This document shows, one piece after another, positions 48,404 to 56,648 of a stretch of 64,000 bases of DNA. A program made the translations under genes and the position numbers. This DNA is from JAQBQH01 sp035607415 (GTDB lineage: Bacteria; Myxococcota_A; Polyangia; Palsa-1104). The DNA lies in assembly GCA_035607415.1 (NCBI GenBank), contig DATNAQ010000041.1, forward strand, positions 62,001 through 126,000. Direction: 5' to 3'. A model generated the notes under the pieces. It did not search any database. It saw nothing but the letters and a program-made list of their open reading frames with translations, and had not been told where the DNA came from. How positions within the stretch are numbered: position 1 is the stretch's first letter; each line of letters opens with the position of its first letter.

Positions 48404-49534
48404 ATGGTGGCGGTGCGTGAAATCACGGACAGCGACGGGCTGGCCGCGCTCGAAGCCGACTGGAGCGACCTCGTGTCGCGCGCGGTCGATCCGACGCCCT
48501 TCCAGACCCCCGAGTGGCAGGCCACCTGGTGGCGCCATCACGGCCGCGGACAGCTGTGGGTGCTGGCCGCGTATGACGCCGATGTCCTGATCGGCCTCAT
48601 GCCGCTGCATATCATGCGGTATCGGGCGACGCCGCTGCGCCAGGTGCGCTTCCTCGGCGCGCCGCTCTCCGACTTCCAGGAGATCCTGGCCGCGCGCGGC
48701 CACGAGCGCACGGCGCGCGACGCCTTCCTGTCTCATCTGGCGCAGCATTCCCGTCGCTGGGATCTGTGCGATTTTGCCGACCAACGCAAGGGGACTTCGC
48801 TCACCGAAGGTGAGATGCCGGACGGGCTCCGTCCGCTGCTCGTGCACCACCGCGTCTGCCCGTTCATCCCGCTGTCGCCAAGCTGGGACGAGTTCGTCAA
48901 ACGGCTGTCGAAGAACATGCGCACCAACGTCGGGCGACGACGGCGACAAGTGGCCAAGCAGTTTCGTGCCGAGTACGACCTCGCCGACGAGGCGACGCTC
49001 ACCGCCGCCATGGAGGAGCTGTTTGCCCTGCACAACGCGCGTTGGCGCCGTCGCGGCGTCGCGGGCGCGTTCGCCGGCGCGCGCATGCAGGCGTTCCATC
49101 ACGAGGTGGCGCGGCGGTTCCTTGGGCGTGGCTGGCTTCGTCTGCATCGCCTGCGGCTCGACGGTGAGACGAGGGCCGCGTTCTACTGTTTCCAGCTCGG
49201 CAAGCGCGTCTACTACTACCTCTCCGGCTTCGACGTCGCGTTCGGCAAGTTCTCCATCGGCAACGTGCTCATGGCGCAGGCCATCGAGCGCGCCATCGCC
49301 GACGGCGCCACCGAGTTCGACCTGTTGCGCGGCGACGAGACCTACAAGTTCCAGTGGAAGGCCGAGGAGCGCGAGACGCTGCGGCTCATCCTCGGCCGCC
49401 CGGCCTGGCGCTCGTCGTTCGCGCTCGGGGCGCACCGGCTCGAGCGCTACATCGAGCTCAAGGGGCTGGCGCTGCAGCGACGGCTCTGGGGCCGCAAGAA
49501 AGTCGACAGCCCGCAGCCCGCAGTCGACAGTTGA
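48404..49534 (+). CDS. GNAT acyltransferase, CelD/BcsL type
   Basis: 376-residue two-lobed GNAT protein. The N-lobe has PFQTPEWQATWWRHHG and RFLGAPLSDFQEIL. The C-lobe has LHRLRLDGETRAAFYCFQLGKRVYYYLSGFD and SIGNVLMAQAIERAIADGATEFDLLRGDETYKFQW, the diagnostic block of the family once named for cellulose biosynthesis (BcsL/CelD) and common in polysaccharide loci. Likely acylates a sugar amine of an exopolysaccharide or lipid-linked precursor. The last codons hold two copies of agtcgacag. Followed after 7 bp by the SRPBCC-like gene. Confidence 0.85.
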   Translation: MVAVREITDSDGLAALEADWSDLVSRAVDPTPFQTPEWQATWWRHHGRGQLWVLAAYDADVLIGLMPLHIMRYRATPLRQVRFLGAPLSDFQEILAARGHERTARDAFLSHLAQHSRRWDLCDFADQRKGTSLTEGEMPDGLRPLLVHHRVCPFIPLSPSWDEFVKRLSKNMRTNVGRRRRQVAKQFRAEYDLADEATLTAAMEELFALHNARWRRRGVAGAFAGARMQAFHHEVARRFLGRGWLRLHRLRLDGETRAAFYCFQLGKRVYYYLSGFDVAFGKFSIGNVLMAQAIERAIADGATEFDLLRGDETYKFQWKAEERETLRLILGRPAWRSSFALGAHRLERYIELKGLALQRRLWGRKKVDSPQPAVDS

Positions 49535-49541
49535 AAGCCGT

Positions 49542-50783
49542 ATGGGGTCGAGTACGCTAAAGCGGTTGCGTAGCACTGTCGCGATTGTCATTTCGTTGCT
49601 GGTGACCGGCGTCGCCGTGGCCAAGCCGAAGCCGTGGCCGCTCACGACGCTGCCCGCCGACAAGATCCTGACGCTGACTCCGTCGCTGAAGGATCAGGAC
49701 ATGGCGCTCATCGAGTCGGCGCCGAACGGCACGCTCAAGCAGATCACGACGGTCACGCTCGTCGCCGCGGCACCGCCCTTGGTGCACGAGATCGTCGCGC
49801 ACCCCGAGCGCTACGGCCAGTTCGTGCACAACATGTCGCGCTCCGACATCCGCCGCGAGCCCGGCGGCACGATCGTGCACGAGTACAAGCTCGACTACAC
49901 CGTCGCCAGCGTCGACGGGCGCCATCGCTACGTGTTCCTGCCGCCGGTGGCGGGGCAGGCGGCGCCGCCGATCGACGTCTACGATCCCGACGACAACGGC
50001 ACGCGCCACTATCGCTGGGAGTTCTACGCGGCGCCCGGCGGCCTCGGCACGCTGCTGGTCGAGTACGGCTATTCGCAGATCCCCACCGACGGCATCTACG
50101 GCAAGCTCATCCGGCGCGCGCAGACGCTCGAGTACGGCCTGGCGCTGATTCCGCAGATGACGCTCCTGCTCGCGGTCAAGCAGCGCGCCGAGGCGCTCTC
50201 GCCGGGGCAGGCGCGCCCGTCGACGAACGGCCCGCAGCCCAAGCTCGACTTCCTGCTCGATCGCGGTTGCGTCGCCATCTTCAGAAGGAGCGGCAGCCAC
50301 GTCACCGAGGTGAACCTCGTCGACCGCACGCGCGCGCGTCCCGACGTGCTCGCGCATGTCACCGCCAACACGGCGGCGTGGTCGAAGTTCGTGCCGACGA
50401 TCTCGAAGTCGTCGTCGCTCGGCCCGCGTCAGGGCTTGCCGGCGACGGAGGTGGAGCAGTCGCTCCCGCTCATGTCGTGGACCACGACGTGGGGCGTGTT
50501 CGCCAACGCCACGGCCGTCGACATGTTCGGCCTCGACGGCGATCTGACCCGCGCGCGCATGCGCTGGGACGTGCGCGCGCTGCCCGCCAGCGCCATGCCG
50601 ATGCAGTCGGAGATCGTGCTGCGCGCGATGGTCGACTACGACCACGGCTCGGTGGTCGTGCGCGAGCTCTACAAGCTCGAGCCGCTGTTCCAGTACGGCA
50701 TCGACGTCGGGCTGCAGCTGGTGATTCTGCGCGGCATCAAGCAGCAGGCCGAGCAGCTCTCGCCGTCGACGGCCGCGCGCTAG
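49542..50783 (+). CDS. Exported protein with two SRPBCC/START-like domains
   Basis: 413-residue protein with a signal peptide (about 1-27, ending VAVAKPKP). Two repeats of a polyketide-cyclase/START-like fold are visible: about 60-200 (VAAAPPLVHEIVAHPERYGQFVHNMSRSDI) and about 240-400 (TEVNLVDRTRARPDVLAHVTANTAAWSKFVPTISKS). The two openings are equivalent and each is followed by a beta sheet with a terminal Leu-rich helix (GLALIPQMTLLLAVKQRAEALSPG; GLQLVILRGIKQQAEQLSPS). The fold holds hydrophobic ligands, so a periplasmic lipid-binding role is plausible. Ends at a 7-bp hairpin. Confidence 0.72.
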   Translation: MGSSTLKRLRSTVAIVISLLVTGVAVAKPKPWPLTTLPADKILTLTPSLKDQDMALIESAPNGTLKQITTVTLVAAAPPLVHEIVAHPERYGQFVHNMSRSDIRREPGGTIVHEYKLDYTVASVDGRHRYVFLPPVAGQAAPPIDVYDPDDNGTRHYRWEFYAAPGGLGTLLVEYGYSQIPTDGIYGKLIRRAQTLEYGLALIPQMTLLLAVKQRAEALSPGQARPSTNGPQPKLDFLLDRGCVAIFRRSGSHVTEVNLVDRTRARPDVLAHVTANTAAWSKFVPTISKSSSLGPRQGLPATEVEQSLPLMSWTTTWGVFANATAVDMFGLDGDLTRARMRWDVRALPASAMPMQSEIVLRAMVDYDHGSVVVRELYKLEPLFQYGIDVGLQLVILRGIKQQAEQLSPSTAAR

Positions 50784-50787
50784 GGTT

Positions 50788-50805
50788 CGCGACATCGCTG
50801 TCGCG
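50788..50805 (+). terminator. Hairpin after the SRPBCC-like gene
   Basis: cgcgaca-tcgc-tgtcgcg: 7-bp perfect stem with a 4-nt loop, 5 nt after the stop codon. No T-run follows, so termination may be weak. The rest of the 50,806-50,895 gap holds only a weak -10-like taggct (50,866-50,871) ahead of the small lipoprotein. Confidence 0.5.
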
Positions 50806-50895
50806 CTCGCCGACGAGGGCGGCCGCGCGGCTCTTCGCAACTACCGGATTCCTGGCGATCCGCGGTAGGCTTCGGGGTTGCATGGGAGGGCGTCC

Positions 50896-51120
50896 ATGAA
50901 GCGGCGCACTGGGAAGAAGCGATCGGCGATCGTGCCCGCGGCGGTGTTCGCGGCGGGGCTGTCGGTGGCGGCTGCCGTCGTCCCGAACATCGTCGGCTGC
51001 GACAGCGATGCGACCATGCTCGGCGTCGCGGCCGAGTTCGCCGACATGGCCCGGTACGGCCTCGACGTCGCATACCACGCGTTCGACATGTCGGTCGCCG
51101 ACCTCAGCGAGACGGACTGA
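50896..51120 (+). CDS. Small lipoprotein-like protein, paralogue 1
   Basis: 74-residue protein. Basic start (MKRRTGKKR), hydrophobic stretch and a lipobox-like IVGC (Cys35), then a short acidic tail with GLDVAYHAFDM. The next gene encodes a clear paralogue sharing the basic RSAIVPA start, the hydrophobic core ending in Pro-x-Ile-x-Gly-Cys, and LDVAY-x-AFDM. ATG 50,896 has GGAGGG, 5 nt upstream. Could be a small lipoprotein, or a precursor peptide with a Cys-containing leader. No family recognised. Confidence 0.7.
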   Translation: MKRRTGKKRSAIVPAAVFAAGLSVAAAVVPNIVGCDSDATMLGVAAEFADMARYGLDVAYHAFDMSVADLSETD

Positions 51121-51122
51121 GC

Positions 51123-51347
51123 GTGGCGAAGAAGAGGCCGCGCAGCGCGATCGTCCCTGCCGTCGTCTTTTCGATGACCCTGGCGGCCGGCGCCGCCGTG
51201 CTGCCGCAGATCACCGGCTGCGGCGACGATACGACGACGCCCGGATTCGGGCTCGACGTCGCGTACAGCGCGTTCGACATGGCGCGGCGCGACTTGTCGG
51301 CGGTGGCCGTCGCCAATCTCGGCTTCGACCTCGGCGATCATGACTGA
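51123..51347 (+). CDS. Small lipoprotein-like protein, paralogue 2
   Basis: 74-residue paralogue of the preceding protein, GTG start two bases after its stop. It has the basic start MAKKRPRSAIVPAVVF, lipobox-like ITGC (Cys33), GLDVAYSAFDM, and a longer end ANLGFDLGDHD that repeats the Gly-Phe/Leu-Asp theme. Overlaps the ferritin-like gene by eight bases, so the three are translated together. Confidence 0.7.
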   Translation: MAKKRPRSAIVPAVVFSMTLAAGAAVLPQITGCGDDTTTPGFGLDVAYSAFDMARRDLSAVAVANLGFDLGDHD

Positions 51348-52212
51348 CTACGATCTCGGCGGCGACGTCCGCCCGCAGCGCCGGCAGATCCGGCGCGAGC
51401 TGACGCAGACGCCGCTGGCGCGCCGCCACGAGCTCGTCGTGCGCGGTCGCGAGCGGCGCGGCGTCACCATCCCGTGGTCGCGGTTCGATCGCGCGCGCCA
51501 TCCGGCGCCGGCGCTGGCGCTGGCGGCGCACGCGCAGCGCAGCCTGGCCGCGGGCGAGTACAACGCCATCACGCTGTTCGCGCGCATCGCGTCGGCGATG
51601 GCGCTGCACGGCGCGCCCATCGACCTGGTGACGGCGGCGGCGCACGTGCCCGGCGACGAGGCGCGCCACGCCGATCTCGCGATGCGCATGGCGGCGCTGC
51701 TCGCCGACGACGACGGCGCGATCGTGGTCGATCAGCTCGCGCTCGAGCGTCAGTGGTCGCAGGCGCCCTCGATCGAGGAGCTCGATGCGGCGATGACCGA
51801 GATCGCCGCCATCGGCGAGACACTGGCGGCGGCGCTCCTCACCGGTTGCAAGCGGCGCGCGAGCGATCCGGTGGCCAAGGGCGTCTTCAGCGCGCTGGTG
51901 GCCGACGAGATCCATCACGCGCGGCTCGGCTGGTATTACCTGACGTGGCGCTCGCCGCAGTGGACGCGCGCCGAGCGTCAGCGCGTCGCCGATCGCGCGG
52001 CCGGCGTCGTCGTCGACGTCGAGCGCCGCTTCTCTCGCGGCCGCGACGCGCCGGCCGGCAGTGAACGAGCGGCGCGCGCGCTCGGAGTGCTCGACTCCGC
52101 CGCGCAGCAGGAGATCGTCCGCCAGGTGATGGAAGACGAGATCGTGCCGGCGCTCGACGCGCTCGGCCTCGGCGCCACGCACGCATGGCAAAAGCGGCGG
52201 CGCGCGCGCTGA
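51340..52212 (+). CDS. Ferritin-like diiron protein
   Basis: 290-residue helical protein with a ferritin-like iron site: Glu73 (AAGEYNAIT), Glu107-x2-His110 (GDEARH), Glu160 (IGETLAAAL) and Glu190-x2-His193 (ADEIHH), the last followed by ARLGWYYL. This is the 4-helix E, ExxH, E, ExxH pattern of diiron oxidases and related proteins. The first 50 residues are a basic extension. The protein at 63,595-64,000 carries the same DE-x2-HARLGW block. Placed between the small lipoproteins and the AMMECR1 fusion; it could oxidise one of those products, but nothing proves it. Confidence 0.82.
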   Translation: MTDYDLGGDVRPQRRQIRRELTQTPLARRHELVVRGRERRGVTIPWSRFDRARHPAPALALAAHAQRSLAAGEYNAITLFARIASAMALHGAPIDLVTAAAHVPGDEARHADLAMRMAALLADDDGAIVVDQLALERQWSQAPSIEELDAAMTEIAAIGETLAAALLTGCKRRASDPVAKGVFSALVADEIHHARLGWYYLTWRSPQWTRAERQRVADRAAGVVVDVERRFSRGRDAPAGSERAARALGVLDSAAQQEIVRQVMEDEIVPALDALGLGATHAWQKRRRAR

Positions 52213-53585
52213 CCACGGCGACGTCGCTGCCGTATCGCGCGCTTCGGCGTCCGCTGACGGCGGCGCAGCGCGGTCGCCTGGCGCGCCACCTGTCGCGGCT
52301 CGTCGCGTGGCAACGCACGCTCGGCGCCTGGCCGCGGCTCGAGGCGGCGCCTGACGCGACGCCGTTCGTGTCGCTCTACGCGCGCGGACGGCTGGTCGGC
52401 TGCTTCGGCAGCGACGAGGGCGGGCCCGCCGAGCGCATCGGGCGCGCCTTTTTGCGCGCCATCGCCGACCCGCGCCACGGGGCGCTGTCGCCGGCGGAGC
52501 GCGGCGAGCTGACCGCGCAGGTCTCGTACGTCATCGCGGTCGAGAGAGCGCGCGCGCCGGTGGCCGACAAGCTCGAGGTCGGCACGCACGGCGTTGCGAC
52601 GCCTTCGGCCATCCTCCTGCCCGACGTCGCGCGCGAAAACGGCTGGGATGCGCCGCAGCTCCTCGCGGCCCTGGCGCGCAAGCAGGGCGCCTCACTCGAC
52701 GACGTCTGGCTCTTCCGCACCGAGCGCGTCGGCTCCGCTCGATCGTCGGATCGCGATCCACGGACGCTGGCCGTCGCCTGGCTGGAGCGGCTCGTCGACG
52801 ACGACGGCGCGATCACGTTCGCCATCGATCCGCGACGGCGGACGCGCGAGCCCTCCGGCGTGATGTGCCACGGACGCGCGGCCGTCGTCGTCCAGGCGCT
52901 GGCCGCCGCGTCGTCGCAGCGCGGGATCGTACGGCGTGCGCAGCGACGCCTGCTCGCCGACATCCGTGGAGCGCTCGCCGGGCGCGCCGTCGACGGATGG
53001 CCGAACGAGCCAGCGGCCGTCGTCGGCACCGTGGCGCTCGCGTGCCGCGCCGGCCTGCCGCTCGGCCCCGAGCTGCGCCGGCTCGTCGACGCGACGCCCG
53101 ACCTCGCGACCAACCCGTGGCACGCGGCGCAGGCCGTCGCCGTCCTCGGCGGCGCGGCCCCCGATTCGCTGTGGCGGGCCTGCGTGCGCGACACCGGGCG
53201 CCGGCCCTTCGCGCCCTGGACGCTCCTCGCGGCGCGGGCGCGGAAGGATGCGGCCACCGAGGAGCGGCTGACGCGCGCCCTCGCGGATCGGATGCGCGCC
53301 GCCCCGCCGCACCAGGGCGGCGCCGACGTGTCGCGCGTGCCCGAGATTGCGCTGACCGCGCTCGCCGTCGAGGCGCTGCTGCCGTCGCGCGATCGGCGGG
53401 CCCGAGCTGCCGCGGCGCGCGGTCAGGCGTTCGTGCGCCGATGGCAGCTCTCGAGCGACCGGATTCCGCCGTGGCACGACCACGACCTGGCGCACGGCGC
53501 CTTCCCCGGCTCGCCCGTCAGCGACGTCCTGCGCGGCGACATCAGCGCGCACGCCGTGCTCGCGTGCTGGCCGCCCGCGCGTTAG
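52185..53585 (+). CDS. AMMECR1 domain fused to a helical (terpenoid-toroid-like) domain
   Basis: 466-residue protein, 28-bp overlap with the ferritin-like gene. Residues about 55-190 are an AMMECR1 domain: TPFVSLYARGRLVGCFGS, the conserved hairpin, then ATPSAILLPDVARENGWDAPQLLAALARKQG, matching the C-terminal signature. The remainder (about 190-466) is all-helical, with WLERLVDDDGAITFAIDP and repeated Ala/Arg helices, resembling (alpha/alpha) toroids. AMMECR1 domains co-occur with MEMO and radical SAM proteins in a widespread but poorly understood bacterial system; no MEMO gene is here. I recognise no described family with this fusion. Confidence 0.75.
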   Translation: MAKAAARALTTATSLPYRALRRPLTAAQRGRLARHLSRLVAWQRTLGAWPRLEAAPDATPFVSLYARGRLVGCFGSDEGGPAERIGRAFLRAIADPRHGALSPAERGELTAQVSYVIAVERARAPVADKLEVGTHGVATPSAILLPDVARENGWDAPQLLAALARKQGASLDDVWLFRTERVGSARSSDRDPRTLAVAWLERLVDDDGAITFAIDPRRRTREPSGVMCHGRAAVVVQALAAASSQRGIVRRAQRRLLADIRGALAGRAVDGWPNEPAAVVGTVALACRAGLPLGPELRRLVDATPDLATNPWHAAQAVAVLGGAAPDSLWRACVRDTGRRPFAPWTLLAARARKDAATEERLTRALADRMRAAPPHQGGADVSRVPEIALTALAVEALLPSRDRRARAAAARGQAFVRRWQLSSDRIPPWHDHDLAHGAFPGSPVSDVLRGDISAHAVLACWPPAR

Positions 53586-53592
53586 GCGAAGG

Positions 53593-54783
53593 TCAGGCGA
53601 GACGCTCGCGGAGCGCCTCGTTCTCCTTCCAGACCCGCAGCGCCGGCGCGACGCCGTGGCAGGCTTCGTACGCCAGCCGGTAGACGTGCATGTGCTGGCC
53701 GATGACCGAGTCCCACGCGAACCAGTCGAGGCTGCGCCGCGTCGCCGCGCTCATGCGCACGCGCAGCGCCTCGTCGCCCATGACCTCGGCGATGCGGGCG
53801 ATGAACTCGTCACGCGTGTTGGCCAAAAAGCCTTCGCGGCCGTTCTTGATGAGGTCGCCGACGCCGCCGTGGTTCATCGCCACCACCGGCAGCCCGCACG
53901 AGCGCGCCTCGAGCGTGGCGATCGACAGCGCCTCTTTCGACGTCGGCAGGATGAACAGCGACGAGCGCGCCAGGATCTCGCGGATCTCGTGCCGCGGCTG
54001 GAACCCGGTCAGCTCCACCTGCGCCTCGACGCCGAGCCGCTTCACCTCGCGCTCGACGCGCGCGCGCTCCGGCCCGTCACCGACGAGCGTGAAGAGCGGC
54101 CGGATGTGCGCGGGCAGGAGCGCGTTGATCTTCGGGATCGCCCGAATCACCGAGCACGGGTTCTTGCGCTTGGTGAAGCGCATGACCGTGGTGACGCGCA
54201 AGGGGAGCTTCTCGCCGGGCGCCGGCGGGTTGTGCGGCTTCCAGTCGCGCGGGTTGATCCCGTTCGGCAACACGTACACGTCGCGCCGGCCCGAGACCTC
54301 GCGCATCTCCTTGGCGACGTAGTGGCTGACCGCGGTGAGCACGTCCGGCCAATCGGCCCAGCCCCAGATCTTGTGCAGCGCCGACAAGAGCGCCTGTCCC
54401 CGGCCGCGCAGCACCGAGTGCTCCGTCATCACCGACGGGAGCCCGAGCTTCTTGGCCACCCGCGTGGCGCCGATCGCCAGCGGCGACAGCGCGGTGTGCG
54501 CGTGGATGATGTCGTACTGCTCGCGGCGGAACAGCGCCTCGAGCGGCACCAGCGCCTTGCGCGAGCGGATGGTGTCGAGCCCCGGCATGAGCGGCACGTC
54601 GAGCCGGTGCACCTTGACGCCGTCGAGCTCGTCGGGCCCCGGCGTCGCCGTGATGACGTGCGCCTCGTGTCCGCGCGCGTTGAGCTCGCGCGCCAGATCG
54701 CGCAGGTGCAGCTCGAGCCCGCCGATGCGCGGCAGGTACCAATCGCTGACGATGGCGACCTTGTAGCCCATGCGCGGCTTCAC
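53593..54783 (-). CDS. Glycosyltransferase family 4 (PimA/GPI-GnT-like)
   Basis: 396-residue GT-B enzyme. N-terminal SDWYLPRIGGLELHLRDLARELNARGH is the GT4 acceptor motif. EHSVLRGRGQALLSALH and VLPNGINPRDW follow, with donor motifs TLVGDGPERARV and TSKEALSIATLEARSCGLPVVA (E-x7-E). It matches the PIG-A/PimA-like branch that adds GlcNAc or mannose to lipid acceptors. GTG 54,783 overlaps the radical SAM stop (GTGA); ATG 54,771 is an alternative. Likely acts with the HpnH-like radical SAM gene in lipid-linked glycan synthesis. Confidence 0.87.
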   Translation of the reverse strand: MKPRMGYKVAIVSDWYLPRIGGLELHLRDLARELNARGHEAHVITATPGPDELDGVKVHRLDVPLMPGLDTIRSRKALVPLEALFRREQYDIIHAHTALSPLAIGATRVAKKLGLPSVMTEHSVLRGRGQALLSALHKIWGWADWPDVLTAVSHYVAKEMREVSGRRDVYVLPNGINPRDWKPHNPPAPGEKLPLRVTTVMRFTKRKNPCSVIRAIPKINALLPAHIRPLFTLVGDGPERARVEREVKRLGVEAQVELTGFQPRHEIREILARSSLFILPTSKEALSIATLEARSCGLPVVAMNHGGVGDLIKNGREGFLANTRDEFIARIAEVMGDEALRVRMSAATRRSLDWFAWDSVIGQHMHVYRLAYEACHGVAPALRVWKENEALRERLA

Positions 54784-55772
54784 AGCGCGCTCGCGCGCGC
54801 AAACGTGCGCAGCTTGACGAGCGCCGGCTGACGGTACTTGTTGTCGATCTCGGAGGCGCGATGCACGCAGCCGATCGTGCAGTACGGCGCGCACGCCTTC
54901 GGCGTCTTGTACTCGCGGCGGATGTCCTCCGACGTGTACTGCTCGATCGGAATCGCCGGGAAGCCGCGCTGCTGCGAGCAGTAGTGCACGAGGCCGTCTT
55001 CGCAGATGTACAGATAGCGCGAGCCGGCGCGGCACTGCCACGCGTTGGGGCGCCCTTCGATGAGGTTGCGCTGGAAGTCGTTGATGCGCGTGTAGAGCCC
55101 CTGGCCGAGCTGCACGCACTCCTCGTAGATGGCGCGCTCGCGCTCGTTGAGCGACTCGAGCTGCCCGCTCTTGTCGTGCAGGATGCCGACCGACGTCGAG
55201 AAGCCGAGCTCGGCGGCGCGCCGCGCGATGGTCAGCGCGTCCTCGGGGTTCTTCATGCCCGCGCCGACGACGCTGTTGATGTTGACGTGGAAGCGCGCGT
55301 GCTCGGCGAGGTGCTGCAGCTTGCGATCGAGCGTCTTCAGGCTCTTCTGCGAGACCTCGTCGGGCACGACGTTGTCGATCGAGATCTGCAGGTACTCGAG
55401 GCCGGCCTCGTTGAGCCGCTCGATGCGCTTGGGGCTCAGGTAGAAGCCGTTGGTGATGAGGCCGGCGAGCATGCCGCGGTCGCGGATGCGGCGGATGATG
55501 TCGTCGAGCTCGGGGTGCATCATGGGCTCGCCGCCCGAGATGGTGACGATGCCGGTGCGCAGCTCGCCGAGGCGGTCGATGCGACGGAGCATCGTCGCCA
55601 GCGGCACCGGGTCCGACGTCTTGTCGTACTCGTTGCAGTAGGCGCAGGCGAGGTTGCAGCGGCGCATGGGGACGATCTGCGCCAGGATCGGATGCGCAGT
55701 GTCGAGCAAACCCCACGTAACCATTCGCAGTTCGCGGATGGAGCGGGTGATCTTATGGGAGACGGTTTCCAT
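54780..55772 (-). CDS. Radical SAM protein (HpnH/SPASM-like)
   Basis: 330-residue radical SAM enzyme. The cluster motif RRCNLACAYCNEY carries Cys39, Cys43 and Cys46; TISGGEPMMHP is the SAM-binding GGE motif. The C-terminal Cys set (QCRAGSRYLYICEDGLVHYC, CAPYCTIGC) resembles the auxiliary-cluster region of SPASM-type enzymes. Reaction unknown. ATG 55,772 has GAGG nearby; GTG 55,802 would add ten residues. Coupled to the GT4 gene. Related proteins act in hopanoid side-chain formation and in peptide or sugar modification. Confidence 0.82.
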   Translation of the reverse strand: METVSHKITRSIRELRMVTWGLLDTAHPILAQIVPMRRCNLACAYCNEYDKTSDPVPLATMLRRIDRLGELRTGIVTISGGEPMMHPELDDIIRRIRDRGMLAGLITNGFYLSPKRIERLNEAGLEYLQISIDNVVPDEVSQKSLKTLDRKLQHLAEHARFHVNINSVVGAGMKNPEDALTIARRAAELGFSTSVGILHDKSGQLESLNERERAIYEECVQLGQGLYTRINDFQRNLIEGRPNAWQCRAGSRYLYICEDGLVHYCSQQRGFPAIPIEQYTSEDIRREYKTPKACAPYCTIGCVHRASEIDNKYRQPALVKLRTFARASAL

Positions 55773-55895
55773 GGCCTCGTCGGACGTTAGTCTGGTTGGC
55801 ACGTATGAAGCAATTTCGCTGCCCGTCGCTGGCGCCCCATTAATGAGGGGTTAGAGCATGGATCTGTCGAAAAGTGTCAGATTCCCGTCGGCGGG

Positions 55896-55904
55896 TGTTA
55901 GAAG
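55896..55904 (+). promoter_or_regulatory. Putative extended -10 box for the CE4 gene
   Basis: tgtTAGAAG, 12 nt before ATG 55,917. The surrounding 55,803-55,916 gap is AT-richer than the window average and separates two divergent genes. Confidence 0.4.
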
Positions 55905-55916
55905 AGGGCCGCTTAT

Positions 55917-56648
55917 ATGAGTGACGTCGCCATCACGGTTGATCTGGAGCACGACTGCCCGCCGTTCCTCACGACCTATCGCGGGGTCACGCAGGGGATG
56001 CCGCGGCTCCTCGACCTGCTCGCCGCCGAAGAGGTGCCGGGCACCTTCTTCTGCACCGGCGACGTCGCGCGCAAGCATCCCGAGATCGTGCGCCGGCTCG
56101 TCGACGAAGGGCACGAGCTCGGCTGCCACGGCGACACGCACGCGCGCTTCGGCGCCATGGATCGCGCCACCGCCGAGCGCGAGCTGGCCGACGCGGGGGC
56201 GACCTTGCGCGCGTTCGGCGCGCCGGTGACCTCGTTCCGCGCGCCCAACCTCGACTTCCCCGCGGAGTTCGTGAATCTGCTCGCGCAGCACGGCTTCACG
56301 CTCGATTCGTCGCAGGGGCGGCACAAGCCGGGCTCGTTCTTCGTGAGGCCTTCGCAGGTCGACGGGGTCGAGCGCGTGCCGGCGACGATCGCGCCGTCGG
56401 CGGTGCGGCTGCCGCGGCCGATCCGCCAGGCGCTGTTCCGGCAGATGCGCGATCCGGTCGTCTTCTTCTTCCACCCGTGGGAGTTCGTCGACGTCACGCA
56501 CGAGCCGATCCCGCTCGACTGCCGCTTCGCGACGGGCGAGCCGGCGCTGCGCTCGCTGCGCGAGACGATCGCGTGGTTCAGGCAGCGCGGGGCGACGTTC
56601 CGCCGGATGCGCGAGCTTTCGCATCACGCCAGCCGACGAGCAGCGTAA
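55917..56648 (+). CDS. Polysaccharide deacetylase (carbohydrate esterase family 4)
   Basis: 243-residue NodB-fold protein. ITVDLEHDCPP provides the metal-binding Asp region, LGCHGDTHARF the His-x3-His motif, SFRAPNLDFP the motif 3 Arg/Asp region, and FFFHPWEF the C-terminal His motif of the PuuE/HpnK-like branch. Cytosolic. Acts on an amino-sugar or similar substrate, probably for the lipid-linked glycan of the divergent genes. Its last 71 bp overlap the end of the opposite membrane glycosyltransferase gene. Confidence 0.85.
   Translation: MSDVAITVDLEHDCPPFLTTYRGVTQGMPRLLDLLAAEEVPGTFFCTGDVARKHPEIVRRLVDEGHELGCHGDTHARFGAMDRATAERELADAGATLRAFGAPVTSFRAPNLDFPAEFVNLLAQHGFTLDSSQGRHKPGSFFVRPSQVDGVERVPATIAPSAVRLPRPIRQALFRQMRDPVVFFFHPWEFVDVTHEPIPLDCRFATGEPALRSLRETIAWFRQRGATFRRMRELSHHASRRAA

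Noticed and set aside
49502..49533. Repeat agtcgacag at the end of the GNAT gene, suspected attachment site
   Set aside because: Two 9-bp copies only 20 bp apart inside a coding end; no integrase or second site is present.
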